DNA of 64,000 bases from Knufia peltigerae (taxonomy: Eukaryota; Ascomycota; Eurotiomycetes; Chaetothyriales; Trichomeriaceae): positions 156,561 through 220,560 of the forward strand of contig JAPDRN010000053.1 in the NCBI GenBank assembly GCA_030247855.1, in the 5' to 3' direction. The translations under genes were made by a program, and so were the position numbers. The notes beneath the pieces are model-generated. The model did not search any database. It had not been told where the DNA came from and saw only the letters and a list, made by a program, of their open reading frames with translations. Of this stretch, positions 1 to 10,240 are shown one piece after another. The number at the start of each line of letters is the position of its first letter. The first letter of the stretch is position 1.

Positions 1-215
1 CACCATCAAACAGGGTATGGAATACTTGACATGGAGTTACATGAAGGCATATCCAGATCCGGGCCTGGCTTTGTGGATTCCCGGTCCTACACACAGCCCC
101 CCCTGCGGGGCACAGAATGTCTCCCGATCTCTCTTCAACTCCGTCTACAGAACCCACAATATGATTTTTACTTCTCAAATTATTGTTCAAATCTGGCATG
201 GAAATGCAACCTCAA

Positions 216-358
216 GCCCGCGTGGCACAATGGCTAGCGCGTGGTAGGGACTGCCCCAAACTCCTCGTTCCGGACACTACTAACATTATTCCAGAGACTT
301 TTATAGAGCCATCTTCTCTGAAATCTCAAGGTTCTGGGTTCGACCCCCAGCGTGGGCG
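216..358 (+). tRNA. tRNA-Lys(UUU), doubly interrupted
   Basis: This gene would decode AAA lysine codons. The acceptor stem is 216-222 with 351-357 (seven pairs, one G-U) and G358 is the discriminator base. The D arm is 225-240 with G18-G19 present and one A-C mismatch. The T arm is 334-350 with the TTCGACC loop. The anticodon stem forms only if 244-294 is removed: T242 G243 A295 G296 A297 then pairs fully with 324-328. The loop reads CTTTTA + A323, with anticodon TTT at 300-302. A 19-nt intron (304-322) sits at the canonical 37/38 site. The remaining 73 nt fit every standard tRNA position. The A box (223-233) and B box (337-347) are intact. The 51-nt segment in the anticodon stem is abnormal, so the gene could be a pseudogene. 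Identity as tRNA-Lys is seen; function is uncertain. Confidence 0.8.
244..294 (+). other. spliceosomal-intron-like insertion inside the tRNA gene
   Basis: The 51-nt segment begins GTAGGG, has a perfect TACTAAC branch motif at 278-284 and ends in CAG at 292-294, 11 nt after the branch adenosine. These are the signals of a fungal mRNA intron. Its removal restores the anticodon stem exactly. A flanking G (243 and 294) makes the boundary ambiguous by one base; the GT-AG choice is the one given. Whether it is removed, and by which machinery, cannot be told from sequence. Confidence 0.65.
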
Positions 359-368
359 AAATTATGCA

Positions 369-373
369 TTTTT
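369..373 (+). terminator. Pol III T-run terminator
   Basis: A run of five T starts 11 bases after the tRNA 3' end and is followed by further T-runs at 379-383 and 388-396. This is the usual RNA polymerase III stop signal for the tRNA gene. Confidence 0.7.
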
Positions 374-524
374 GGAAATTTTTGGCATTTTTTTTTGGTA
401 GTCTATCAAAAGTCAGAGCTCAAGGTCAAAAGCGGAAAAAAAAAGCCTAAAAATGGCTACATGGCGAGTGTACGTGGGCACAAGTGAACGTCAAGATAAT
501 AAAGTCATGTGATGATTCTCTGTA

Positions 525-3178
525 GTGCCAGTACTTGCTACACCACACGCTGCGAATAGAGGGAAGGTAAAGGTCAGGTTTGTTGGGATTACCTCCTGGT
601 ATTCTAATTGGGATATCCCTTTTCATACTGGTGCAACTCGTTGTCCAGACTGTGGAAATGCCATCAAATCCTCCACCAAGAGAGGACTTCTTCAGCATCT
701 CAAGGAAACCCATTCACCCATACCTCTGAACTTGCACTATGACCGGGCGAGCAGTGTCAACTCGGAGGACGTGCTCAAAGATACTCGAAACGATACAGAT
801 GAGACACCTAAAGAAGCCGACGAATATCGCCTGCCAAAAGAGTTGAGCCGAATTGATGGCGAGGAAGAAGAAAACGAAGAAGAAGGAGAAGGAGAAGTTG
901 CTCCAGAAGATGCCAGAAACGAGCCTAGAGTACCAGGCAGCAAAGACGACATCGCATCTTCTCATAGTAGGGGTCCATGCGACTCACGTCCGACAGCTCT
1001 GTCTTCTAGCAACCCAGAGGAGACCTGCGATGCCTTGGTACAATGTATCCAACCATACTTTGCTGCCGAAGTGAGGTCTATCACCTGCAGGAGATATCAG
1101 TCCCAAGATCTCGAAGGAAAAAAGTATCGTGTCCATAAGCATGTTTCAGTGGCTCAGAAGTCGGACTTGAGCAACATCGTGTATGCAGAACACAGCTCAG
1201 CCGGCTGGTTGTGCAGGGTGCCTCAGTGCGGAGCGGTATTCGAGTACGAATTCGCCATCGACCTACATCTCGAAGCACACGGTGGCCCAGAGCTCAAGTG
1301 GTACTGTGGTGATGTAAGTTGCCACGTGGACTCTGGAGAATTCCGCGACTACAAAGATTGGGAGGGCTACATGGCTGTCGAGCATATGGATTCGACTTAC
1401 AGCCGTGCGGCTGGACGCTGCGTTGGGCCCATGGATCCTTTGTATTCCATGCTTCGGACGCAATTGAACATCAAAGAGGTTGCAGAACATGACTTTAATT
1501 GCTCCTCCCAGATTGATGCTTCTGACAATCTTGTCGAGATGCAGCATATTGAGCAAGAAGAAGACACTTCTCGGGATCCAAACTCCTGCGAAACTCCAGA
1601 GACAGAGATCGCTGATGGAAGCTCCAAAATGTTCTACATCTGTCCGTGGCCCGGCTGTGCTTACCGAATCAAGGCGTCACGATATACCAAAAGACATGTG
1701 GCTGTGCATGTCCTGACAGTGCATCTAGGATGTGTGTGGCAATGCCACGAGCAGGAGTGCTCATATGTGGGCTTTGTAACGCTGCGCCAGCTTGAACGTC
1801 ATAGATTATAATGCCACGTTGGCAGTCCGCTCCAGTGTGGTCACAATGACTGCAGCCAAGTTTTCCCGAACATGACTTATCCCAGCAGAGGACATCTGAC
1901 CTATGATGCTCTTCAAAAACATTATGAGTATCACTTGAATTCGACGAGAGCTGACTCTGCCAACGCACATGATTCGGACGTAGATCCGAACGGTTCTACT
2001 GTTGCTTCTACCGCGGAGCTACAGCGTCCCAGCGATGCCGAGTACAAGCAAGCATACCGAGGGGGTTCTTCAAAGTACTTCACACCAGAGCGACGTCAAA
2101 ACCGCCTCGAAGCAAATCTCAAATTCTACCAGCTGAAATTGTCAAATATCAAGGCTGATGGCGCAAAGACCTGTGCAGGCTTCTGGTTAAAAGGGCATCA
2201 CTTTGAATGTGCGGATCAAGTCAGCCTGGGACTCGAGACAACAATGATCGTCTTCGTGCCCTCGGCTGGACTGTTCACAGTGGTGGCCCACCTGCGATTA
2301 CTGTGTCCACGTCATGTCTCTGATCTCGCGGCCTCTTGCACGGTTGCCGGATCCGTTCAATTTTGGCCCGAAGACTTTCACCACTGGACGTAAACGACTG
2401 GGTATCGGACGAAACGTGATTGATCATCAGTCATTCTTTCAGGTTGTCAAGGGCTCAATTTACCCCTTGAAGCGATTCGGTACAGAGAATCAAAGGACAA
2501 GTCGCCCAAGGACGTTTTCATCGTTGATTTTGAAACCGTACGTCGCACGCGAAGACGCTTACCTCGAAGACTACCTGAAGTTGCCTTTCTCGACGGGAAC
2601 GGTCAAGTGATTGTCGACTGCGTAATCAACAACGAAGGTGTCACAAACAAGCAGTTCGAGAAGATGCTGAGAAAAGACGGGTTTGCTTCTGAAGTGTTTG
2701 GCCGAGTACGCCTATTTCTAGGTGAAGTAGACTAGCCGTTTCCACCTGTTGCCAAAACCCCTCAAGAGATCATGCAGATACTGCTAAAGGCAGGTCTCAA
2801 TCCTGAATCCTTCTGGGTTGAGCATTCAACCTCTTGGTTTGATCGTCATTGTATGGAGGTGTTATTGGCAGATGCCGGAATGTCCCTGAAGAGCATGGTC
2901 CCACCTCTCGAGAAGTGCTGGTCTGTGACTAGGGAGTTCATGCGGTTTATGCCTGGTCAGTACCAAGAGAAAGCATTCATGGATGCACAGAACTTACTAA
3001 CGGATTCCCAGGGTTGGCTTCATACAAATTGGGCAAGGTCGCGAGGATTTTGAATCCCGACGACCCAAATCTGAACAACCTTCATCACGCAAGGCCGGAT
3101 TCCGAGGTACTCTACAAGATGCTGGGTTCTTGGGTGGAACTACATGGACGAGTGACGGAGTTAGAGTCTGAAGACTAG
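525..3178 (+). pseudogene. C2H2 zinc-finger / DEDDh exonuclease gene with in-frame stops
   Basis: An open frame from about 525 has no ATG at its 5' end, so the start is missing or lies in an unseen exon. It encodes several C2H2/C2HC-like fingers, with cysteine-histidine sets near 637-710, 1208-1280, 1640-1710 and 1741-1815, and an acidic linker near 860-900. It then gives a 3'-5' exonuclease domain: D-F-E motif at 2526-2534, and H-x4-D at 3083-3100. Introns 2220-2280, 2390-2442 and 2956-3011 have good splice signals and join the frames correctly, ending at TAG 3176-3178. Two in-frame stops break it: TAA at 1809-1811, inside a finger that continues in the same frame, and TAG at 2733-2735. Preserved splicing with nonsense codons suggests recent decay. 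A 42-nt intron could just remove the second stop; none can remove the first. Confidence 0.6.
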
Positions 3179-3748
3179 TCTAGTGAAACAGGTAGGGGAC
3201 AGGATTGTGCGAGGCTACACCATGTCACAGCAACTTGATCAAATTGTGCATCATTCCAGGAGTCCGCTCGAGAAGGAGCTCTTTGAAGAATTGCCCACAT
3301 GGCCAGACTGTACGCACGGTAGAAGAAGCGAGGGGCGTCGTATTGGTGCCCAACAGGGACGAAAAAGTGTACTGTGAATTGGGAACTTCAAATCAAATTG
3401 GGCTTGTGTTTGGTGTTATTTTCCCATCTTCTCATAGTGTCGCCAGAAAAGTCTGTCTCTCTGCAAAGTTTCCATGCTCTCCGCCATCTGCTAGGAACGG
3501 CTGACCGAGCTCAGAGGATTGTGGAAAAGAATGCTCTTGACAAGTCGTGAAAACTGGCTTCTTGTTGGAAAAGTCGAGTGGCCTGTAACTGTAATATTTT
3601 GATTGGACGAGGCAGACACGATTCAACAATATTTACTCGTACTATTAAATAGTGGACCAAGCATTTTCCCCTCCAGCCATAACAGGATCGCACAAGACTT
3701 TGACAGGAGTAGTTGGCCCATTATCCGAATGAGGATCACTTACCAGGC
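3179..3748. other. intergenic, no gene seen
   Basis: No frame here is protein-like. The first part may include remnants of the decayed upstream gene; the rest is the 5' flank of the TRM44-like gene. Confidence 0.5.
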
Positions 3749-5638
3749 ATGAGTCTGTCCCTCCTTCGGTCGACCTCCGAGGCATGGCAGACTCATCAGG
3801 ACTTTCGACAAGATTGTCCCTGGCTGACGGAAGCAAAATTCACCGAAATCACGAATGTTCTTTTGGAAAATCCGAACCTCAACTCGACCCACCTATTTCG
3901 GGCCGACATCTTGCATGACAGCGCAAAGATCTTGAAGACGATCTCAGAAAAGGAGAACCAATGCAAGTATCCGGCAGAAAATGACGATGGAGTGCAGAGC
4001 AAAGGCTATCAGGAGGCCGACGGGCGCTCCAAGGCCCCGCGACTCGAAGGCGCAATCCTCGTGAGACAGGTTCACAGGAGACTTGTTCCTCGCAACCCTC
4101 GGCTGGACCGTCCACTGGAACAGTGGTGTTTTGTGTACGAGCTGTCGAAGAAGACGACTTGTGCCGATGCCGCCGGCGGTCGTGTGGTGATATACGCTCC
4201 GGACGTCGACAGCGAGACTGACATGCCCTGGTACCATCCTACGGTCAAATCACTGGCGTATGTGTTTGAACAAGCGACCGACACGACGGCTACACTCTCA
4301 GTACACTATCTTCCATTTACTACTCAATCGGTCGATCAGTCGTCCACTGGTAGGCTCCATCGAACCATGATCTCGCTCCTCAAGACCTTCCTCAGACTGT
4401 CAAAGAACAACAGCAACCGGAAGCCCCAAAGTCCAGAGCCCAAGCACAATGGAGACGGCCACCAAAACAGCAGCCATGTCACCACGGCAGCCAGTCTCTC
4501 TACCGCACCGTCGGCCATCAAAGACACGATCCTCCCTCAACACATTGTCCAAAATACGTACAGTCGGTTGAAGCAACAGTACGCCCCGGACCTCATGTCT
4601 CGGTGGGTCGAAAAGACGGAGCCGTCCAAGCACGTCTTTGAAGACCTGTCCATCGCGGCCTTTGTAATCGAGCTCTGGAAGCAAATGTACTCGCCAGGGA
4701 CGTTCCCCGGTTTCGTCGACGTGGCCTGCGGCAACGGCGTCCTTACTTACGTGCTCATCAAGGAAGGGTACAACGGCCACGGTTTCGACGCTAGGCGCCG
4801 CCGCACATGGGATGCTCTCGAAATGAACCAACATCTACACGAGATGATATGCGTGCCCAAGCCATTCCTCGACGCGGTCACGCAGGGTGTCATCATTGAC
4901 GATTTACTTCCCAACGCCAACCTTCAAGATGGTATCTTCAAGCCAGGAACGTTCATCATTTCGAACCACGCAGACGAACTCACACCCTGGACGCCGATCC
5001 TCGCGGCTCTCTCCAGCCCCAAAAATCCACTACCATTCCTGGCGATCCCGTGCTGTTCTCACGCTCTGAGTGGTGCCAAACATCGCTACTTGCCCAAGGA
5101 CATCAATCGAACACACCCGCCTTCTTCTTCTTCTTCTTCTTCTGCCAGCGCCAACGACAAAGTGGAGCAACCTGCTTCGGGAGACCTCAGGGCTCTTCGG
5201 GTGGCCAAGACCAAAGCAGCAACCCACAACGATGACAAGTCCATGTACGCGTGCCTGACGCGCAAGGTGGTTGCCCTGGCCGATGAAATCGGCATCGACG
5301 TCGAGTTGACGCTCATGCGGATTCCGAGCACGAGAAACATTGGAATCGTGGGGAATAGAAAGAAAGCTACTGCGCGTGGTGGCAGCAGACACGATTTGAA
5401 ATCTCAGATGGAGGACATGTCTGTTGAAGATAATGACGACAAGGAAAACGAAAGCAATGACAGCAACGACTTGGTTGACAAAATTCAGGAACTGGTTCGG
5501 CGTGAATGTACAATCTCTGGAGGCGTACACGAAGCGGCTACGACCTGGATCCAACGAGCACAAAACCTCCAGACAGGAACAGGACGAGGCAAGTTGAATC
5601 TCGGTCGCAGACCTGAATCACAATACGGTGGAGATTGA
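3749..5638 (+). CDS. TRM44: tRNA (uracil-2'-O-)-methyltransferase, Trm44 family
   Basis: Single-exon gene for 629 residues. Trm44 enzymes use S-adenosylmethionine to methylate the ribose of U44 in tRNA-Ser in the cytoplasm. The signature is the SAM-binding stretch F-V-D-V-A-C-G-N-G at residues 322-330, followed by a G-F-D-A-R-R-R-R-T-W stretch, which is the Trm44 variant of motif I and the following strand. The N-terminal half is less conserved. A serine run (about residues 460-466, encoded by a TCT repeat at 5121-5143) and an acidic, Asn/Asp-rich stretch near the C-terminus look disordered. The start is the first ATG; the open frame runs a few codons further upstream without another ATG. It converges on COG3 with 72 bp between stop codons. 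Family assignment rests on motif I and general layout. Confidence 0.85.
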   Translation: MSLSLLRSTSEAWQTHQDFRQDCPWLTEAKFTEITNVLLENPNLNSTHLFRADILHDSAKILKTISEKENQCKYPAENDDGVQSKGYQEADGRSKAPRLEGAILVRQVHRRLVPRNPRLDRPLEQWCFVYELSKKTTCADAAGGRVVIYAPDVDSETDMPWYHPTVKSLAYVFEQATDTTATLSVHYLPFTTQSVDQSSTGRLHRTMISLLKTFLRLSKNNSNRKPQSPEPKHNGDGHQNSSHVTTAASLSTAPSAIKDTILPQHIVQNTYSRLKQQYAPDLMSRWVEKTEPSKHVFEDLSIAAFVIELWKQMYSPGTFPGFVDVACGNGVLTYVLIKEGYNGHGFDARRRRTWDALEMNQHLHEMICVPKPFLDAVTQGVIIDDLLPNANLQDGIFKPGTFIISNHADELTPWTPILAALSSPKNPLPFLAIPCCSHALSGAKHRYLPKDINRTHPPSSSSSSSASANDKVEQPASGDLRALRVAKTKAATHNDDKSMYACLTRKVVALADEIGIDVELTLMRIPSTRNIGIVGNRKKATARGGSRHDLKSQMEDMSVEDNDDKENESNDSNDLVDKIQELVRRECTISGGVHEAATTWIQRAQNLQTGTGRGKLNLGRRPESQYGGD

Positions 5639-5710
5639 AAACGACAACAGCGTTATGCCACTTTTTGGCTCTCATCATGTCATTGGCACCATTCCATGCG
5701 GGAAACAAAG

Positions 5711-8069
5711 CTAAAGACTACCACTTCTCGACAAACTCCTACTTCCAGGATGACTCGTTCCATCATCTTCGACATTCGGTAGGGCAACATTAAACATACC
5801 CTCTGCCCACTCGGCGAACGCATCGATATCCCAAACCGCGCTCTCTGGACCTTTGCCCTTTCTCGAGATCGGGCCGGCGCCGTTCATTTTCCCGCCTCCA
5901 CTACTCAAACGATTCACGTATCCATCGAAGAATGTCTCGTATATCTGGACTACTTGATCTTCCACCGCGGCCACCAGTGTCTCTCGAGTCCGCATGTCGT
6001 CGAGGTACTGTTCTAGCTTCGCCCTGAGAATGGGTATCTCCTTCTCAACACGTTTCCTGGTCGACGAGACCGCATTCTCGAGCGCATTGTTCTTATTGCT
6101 GACTTTGTCGACATCTCGTGGCAGATCCTTTGTCATGTCACTCGCAAACCCGGCCGTGAAGTCGTTGATCACCGTCCTCAACCTCCCATCCAATTCGACT
6201 TTTGCGTCGAGCATGTTCTCGACAACCCGCGGTATTAACCCACCGCTGCTGAACAAACGCATCCAGCTTCGCGGGTTGAAAAGGCCACCTCGTTCACGGA
6301 GTTCCCAAAAGGTGCTGGCCACGCCGGAAAAGTCGAAACTCACGTCTGGCGTGACAAACTCAATGTCAAAGGCGACGATTTGCGACTTGAGGAGGAGCAA
6401 GTGACGCAGCAGGAAAAGCTGACCATCGGCAGGGCTGGATTTCGAGCTGATCTGGACGGATGCCGAGTGTAGTGATACAGTGGTTTGATGGACAATCTGG
6501 TGAGCCAGATCGTCAAAGACGGAGGAGTTGACCAATCTGTAGATTCGATGTAGCAGGCGGATCGCTTTCGAAAGAGTTGGGTAGCAATTTCGCAGTTCCG
6601 CGCGGCGAGACGCAAAGGTCCAAGAGAAAGCGCCTTCTTCGCCCGAGTCTTCGTCTACAATCTCAGGCGATTTGAGTAACGGTGTTGTGGGTTCACGGGA
6701 TTTGCGACGACCTGACAAAGGGGTCGTGGTTGTTGGAGGAGCGGACGTTCGCCGAGGGTAATCCAGGTCTTCAGGATGGGGTTTGAACAATTCGATTTCG
6801 TCGCGGAGAAGGGCCTGGGCACGGAACACGAGGCGTGTCTGCGCATCCTCGAGGGCTGGTTGAATGAGCATGGAAAAGTCGAGCTGGTTGAGATCCGCGG
6901 GGCCATCTTCTTCTTCGTCATGCAAGTAACGCGTCTGTAGAAGGGTGACGAGTGAGCAAAGCTTGGACAATTTGTTCTCGTGAATGATTCGTGGCCGGAG
7001 ATGATCGTATAGCGGCTCGCAGATGGACTCGAGAAAGTCGTACAGTCTACGATAACCGTGAAACCACTCCGACCAGAGCTCGAACTCGTCAAGACAGATG
7101 CCGCGAATGTAGCTTATGCTCGCCCGGGCGAATTGGACCAGATCTTTCGAGCTCGGCGCCTGGCCTACCTCGGTCAGGCGTTTTTGGACGAGTGGCAGTA
7201 TCAGCCGTGCTCGACAGGCGGCAAAGCTCGAATGCAGTTCGTTCATCAGACTCTGATACTCCCCTTCCGTGCCGGCTTCTGCGTCCGCGGGAGGAACCGC
7301 TCGCTTCTGGATTTCCAAACCCAACTCCTTCATCTCCGCCGAGCCGACGCGAAACTTGGCGTACAGAAGAGCAGACATGGTGGTGTCGTTGAGCTGTTTC
7401 GCCGCGATCCTGCCAGCGACTTCGGTGGTGGTTTCCCGCACGCCGGCCATGAACGTGTTCCGCACCAGCGTGAGTGCTCTCGTGAGCAAGAGCCTGTATC
7501 GGGACCTATAGGTTTCGGCTTCCTTGTGGCCCGGATGGGTCTGCATGTAGTCTATGCACTCATCCAGCGTGATCAACATGTCCGAAAAGTCCTTGCTCCT
7601 AACAAAGGCACCTGCACCGGGCGCGTTCAGTCGCCGTGTAATCTTCTCCAGGGGCTCATAGTAACGCAGGTTGTCCGCGATCTCCTGTGCGATCGTGTCG
7701 TTTCTGCGCTGCTCTTCGAGGATATTGGCCGACTGTTTCTGGAAGGCTTTGGTCTGCGCGTCGATTGCCTTGAAGGAGGCCGAAATCTCGGACAGTTCGT
7801 CGAGCGTCGCGGCCGTGTCGGCGAGGAGGGTGTCGAGGTGACTTCTTGCGGCGTCCAACTGATCGAGATATTGTCTGCTTTGCGCTTAGTGATGAATACA
7901 GAATAAATTCTTTGCGATGAACATACTGGTACTCATCGAGACTGGCGTCTAATAACAAGTCATCTATGTCTCCGGCCAACCTGAACAGATCAAGGTCTGT
8001 GTCTGCATCGCGAAGTTGTGCTAGGGTGGCATCTTCTTCGTTGTCCGCAACATTGTCTGCGGCGGACAT
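5711..8069 (-). CDS. COG3: Conserved oligomeric Golgi complex subunit 3 (Cog3/Sec34)
   Basis: Two exons on the minus strand, 7927-8069 and 5711-7874, with a 52-nt intron at 7875-7926 (donor GTATGT, acceptor CAG), give 768 residues, near the usual family length. Cog3 is a core lobe-A subunit of the COG tether, which captures retrograde vesicles at the Golgi. The N-terminal 150 residues are helical and coiled-coil like, as expected for the region that meets other COG subunits. The region around residues 100-140 matches the Sec34 family core (the bipartite Y-Y-E-P-L-E-K-I segment). The C-terminal tail is serine-rich and likely disordered. The intron acceptor is a NAGNAG site, so a form differing by one residue is possible. 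The start faces FMP25 across 383 bp. Confidence 0.88.
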
Positions 8070-8452
8070 GGTTCACGACAGACTGGCTCTGTCTTTTGTT
8101 GTTTGATTGCTCATGAGAAAACCCATCAACACCTTTTCATTGCCATCCAGCTATTAATACAGTCGGCAAAAACACTGAGCCAGCACAAATGGTGGGCATC
8201 AAATGTCAAATGACTTGATTGGGAATGGGCTGCGGTGGCTTGTAAATTGTTCTTGTCCACTGAAAAAGCACCCGGTGAACCTCCGCAGCCTCGGAGTCGA
8301 TCATAGTGAAATAAGCACGACATGACGTCCTCGATTTCCGAATACGAAGTGTGACATTCATGTACGGAGAGTACTACTTATCTTCTTCACAAATGATCTT
8401 GAGGTGATGACTTGGACCATTCCCGAACCCCTTGAATAATGAGACCGTGGCC
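8070..8452. promoter_or_regulatory. divergent promoter region, COG3 / FMP25-like
   Basis: The 383-bp space between two head-to-head start codons must hold both promoters. No specific factor site could be named with confidence, and no gene is visible in it. Confidence 0.5.
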
Positions 8453-10240
8453 ATGGCCTTGACAAAGCTCAATACAAATGCTGCGCGCAGTCTAGTACGT
8501 TCTCAACGATCAGGACTCACTCAAGGTCGGTCGCGTGTACAGCTATACAATTCCCGACGCCATATCCACAATGCCTCTGCCCATCATTCTGCCCATCATC
8601 AAGCATGGAAAAGGCCATCTACGGCAATATTCGCTGTCGTGGCATCTATCGCTGTAGTATACAGCGCTTCACAGCCCAACCATGTCCAAGCCGAAGCCCC
8701 GGCACAGGAACCCCCAGAACTGGTGATCGAAAAGTCAAAGAAGAAGAAGGGCGCATCCAAAGAGGAAATCCGAGACTTGATAAGCTCGCAACATTTACAA
8801 GTCAAGAAGAGTTGGGAGAACCCCGGAGTCTATGCTTGGGGTTCAAATACCGGCAAGGTCGTCGCACCAGACTCGGACGAAGCATACGTCAAAACTCCAC
8901 GCAGGATACCTTACTTCGATGATGTCCTATTGCGGGACCTCAAACTGGATCGGAACTTCGGTGCAGCTGTTCTTGAGAACGGAGATCTCGTGCAGTGGGG
9001 TAAAGGATACTCAGAGGATACAGTCCAGCCCACAGTCACGCTGAAGGGCAAGAACCTCAGTTCTATTGTGTTGTCAAGAGATCGAATTATCGGACTCGGC
9101 AAGAATGGCACGGTCTATTCTGTTCCTGTCTCAAAACTAGACCAAGAGTCCGGGAAGAAAATGAGTGAGAGCTCATGGATACCGTTCTGGTCGAGCACAT
9201 CCGACGTCGCGTACAGGAAATTGGCGCCCAAAGGCCTCGGTGCACGTGAAAAGGTCACTGCCATTTCCGGCGGCCTCGAGCATGTCCTCTTGCTCACAAA
9301 CTCCGGTCGTGTCTTTTCAGCCGCGTCTGGTACCGAAGACTTTCCTAATCGTGGTCAGCTTGGGGTGCCGGGGGTGACTTGGCTCACACGACCCGAAGGC
9401 CCTTATGATATGTGCCACGAGTTAACGACGCTCAAGGGCTTTGATATCGCAAAGATGGCCTCGGGTGACACGCACTCACTTGTCCTTGACAAAGAAGGCC
9501 GTGTCTTTGCGTTTGGTGACAATTCTTCTGGACAATTGGGCTTCGACTACAACGCGGAGGCCCCTTATGTCGACACCCCCTCCCTCTTACCAATCTCCAA
9601 GTACTACCAAGGCACGAATCAAGTCCCAAAAGTGACGTCCATCTCGGCAGGTGGACAGAACAGCTTCTTCACCGTCGACGCAACCCGTGTGGTCGGCCCG
9701 TCCGAGGAGCCTAGTGAAATCCGCACACTGGGCCGCGTCACAAGCGACACATGGTCTTGTGGCACGGGCATCAGAGGCGCACTGGGCAATGGCCGATGGA
9801 CGCACATTCAAGACGGGTTGACCAAGATACCCGCGCTGAGTGGCCTCTTTGAATACGATGAACGTAAAAAGTCCGTGATCCCTATTCGGATGGCTCAGAT
9901 AAGTGTTGGAGCGACGCATGTCTCGGCGGTCATGGACAACGTGACGTACCTCGACGCCAGTGAGAAAAGCAGTGAGAACGACACGAACTGGGGCGCCGAC
10001 GTGCTGTGGTGGGGTGGCAACGAGTTCTACCAACTCGGCACGGGCAAGAGGAACAACGTCCCCAACCCGATGTACATCAAGCCACTAGACGCCGCCGCAG
10101 AGGCTGAAGCCGGGCGCAAGGAAGAGCACCGGTTTCATCTCACGCCGAAACATACTGTCAAGGTCAAGGGGCGAAAAGTACAACTGGAACAGCGTGTTGA
10201 ATGTGGGAGGAATGTTACCGCCGTTTACAGCGGTGTATGA
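8453..10240 (+). CDS. FMP25: Mitochondrial RCC1-like repeat protein, Fmp25/RCC1L family
   Basis: Single exon, 595 residues. The N-terminus is basic and hydroxylated with few acidic residues, typical of a mitochondrial presequence. One membrane segment follows at roughly residues 57-77. The rest, from about residue 125, shows RCC1/BLIP-II blade motifs such as Y-A-W-G-S-N-T-G, V-F-A-F-G-D-N-S-S-G-Q-L-G and L-W-W-G-G-N-E. Yeast Fmp25 is an inner-membrane protein needed for respiratory complex III assembly, and its animal relative RCC1L has mitochondrial roles. The ATG at 8453 is chosen because the frame upstream has only non-ATG codons. A basic lysine cluster lies just after the membrane segment. 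CBP4, also a complex III assembly factor, lies elsewhere in this window, but there is no sign of linkage. Confidence 0.85.
   Translation: MALTKLNTNAARSLVRSQRSGLTQGRSRVQLYNSRRHIHNASAHHSAHHQAWKRPSTAIFAVVASIAVVYSASQPNHVQAEAPAQEPPELVIEKSKKKKGASKEEIRDLISSQHLQVKKSWENPGVYAWGSNTGKVVAPDSDEAYVKTPRRIPYFDDVLLRDLKLDRNFGAAVLENGDLVQWGKGYSEDTVQPTVTLKGKNLSSIVLSRDRIIGLGKNGTVYSVPVSKLDQESGKKMSESSWIPFWSSTSDVAYRKLAPKGLGAREKVTAISGGLEHVLLLTNSGRVFSAASGTEDFPNRGQLGVPGVTWLTRPEGPYDMCHELTTLKGFDIAKMASGDTHSLVLDKEGRVFAFGDNSSGQLGFDYNAEAPYVDTPSLLPISKYYQGTNQVPKVTSISAGGQNSFFTVDATRVVGPSEEPSEIRTLGRVTSDTWSCGTGIRGALGNGRWTHIQDGLTKIPALSGLFEYDERKKSVIPIRMAQISVGATHVSAVMDNVTYLDASEKSSENDTNWGADVLWWGGNEFYQLGTGKRNNVPNPMYIKPLDAAAEAEAGRKEEHRFHLTPKHTVKVKGRKVQLEQRVECGRNVTAVYSGV

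Noticed and set aside
216..262. Reading the tRNA without removing the insertion, giving a GCC (Gly) anticodon
   Set aside because: The anticodon stem then has a mismatch and five extra bases follow the D stem. Removal of 244-294 gives a perfect stem and a Lys TTT anticodon at the canonical place.
453..525. A first exon at ATG 453 or 461 for the zinc-finger gene
   Set aside because: The donor at 470 leaves the wrong phase for joining to the 526 acceptor.
2694..2735. A 42-nt intron that would remove the TAG at 2733
   Set aside because: It keeps frame but is shorter than any other intron here and has no clear branch site, and it would not remove the TAA at 1809.
7058..7906. 282-residue frame on the plus strand
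   Set aside because: Antisense to COG3, with no recognisable motif.
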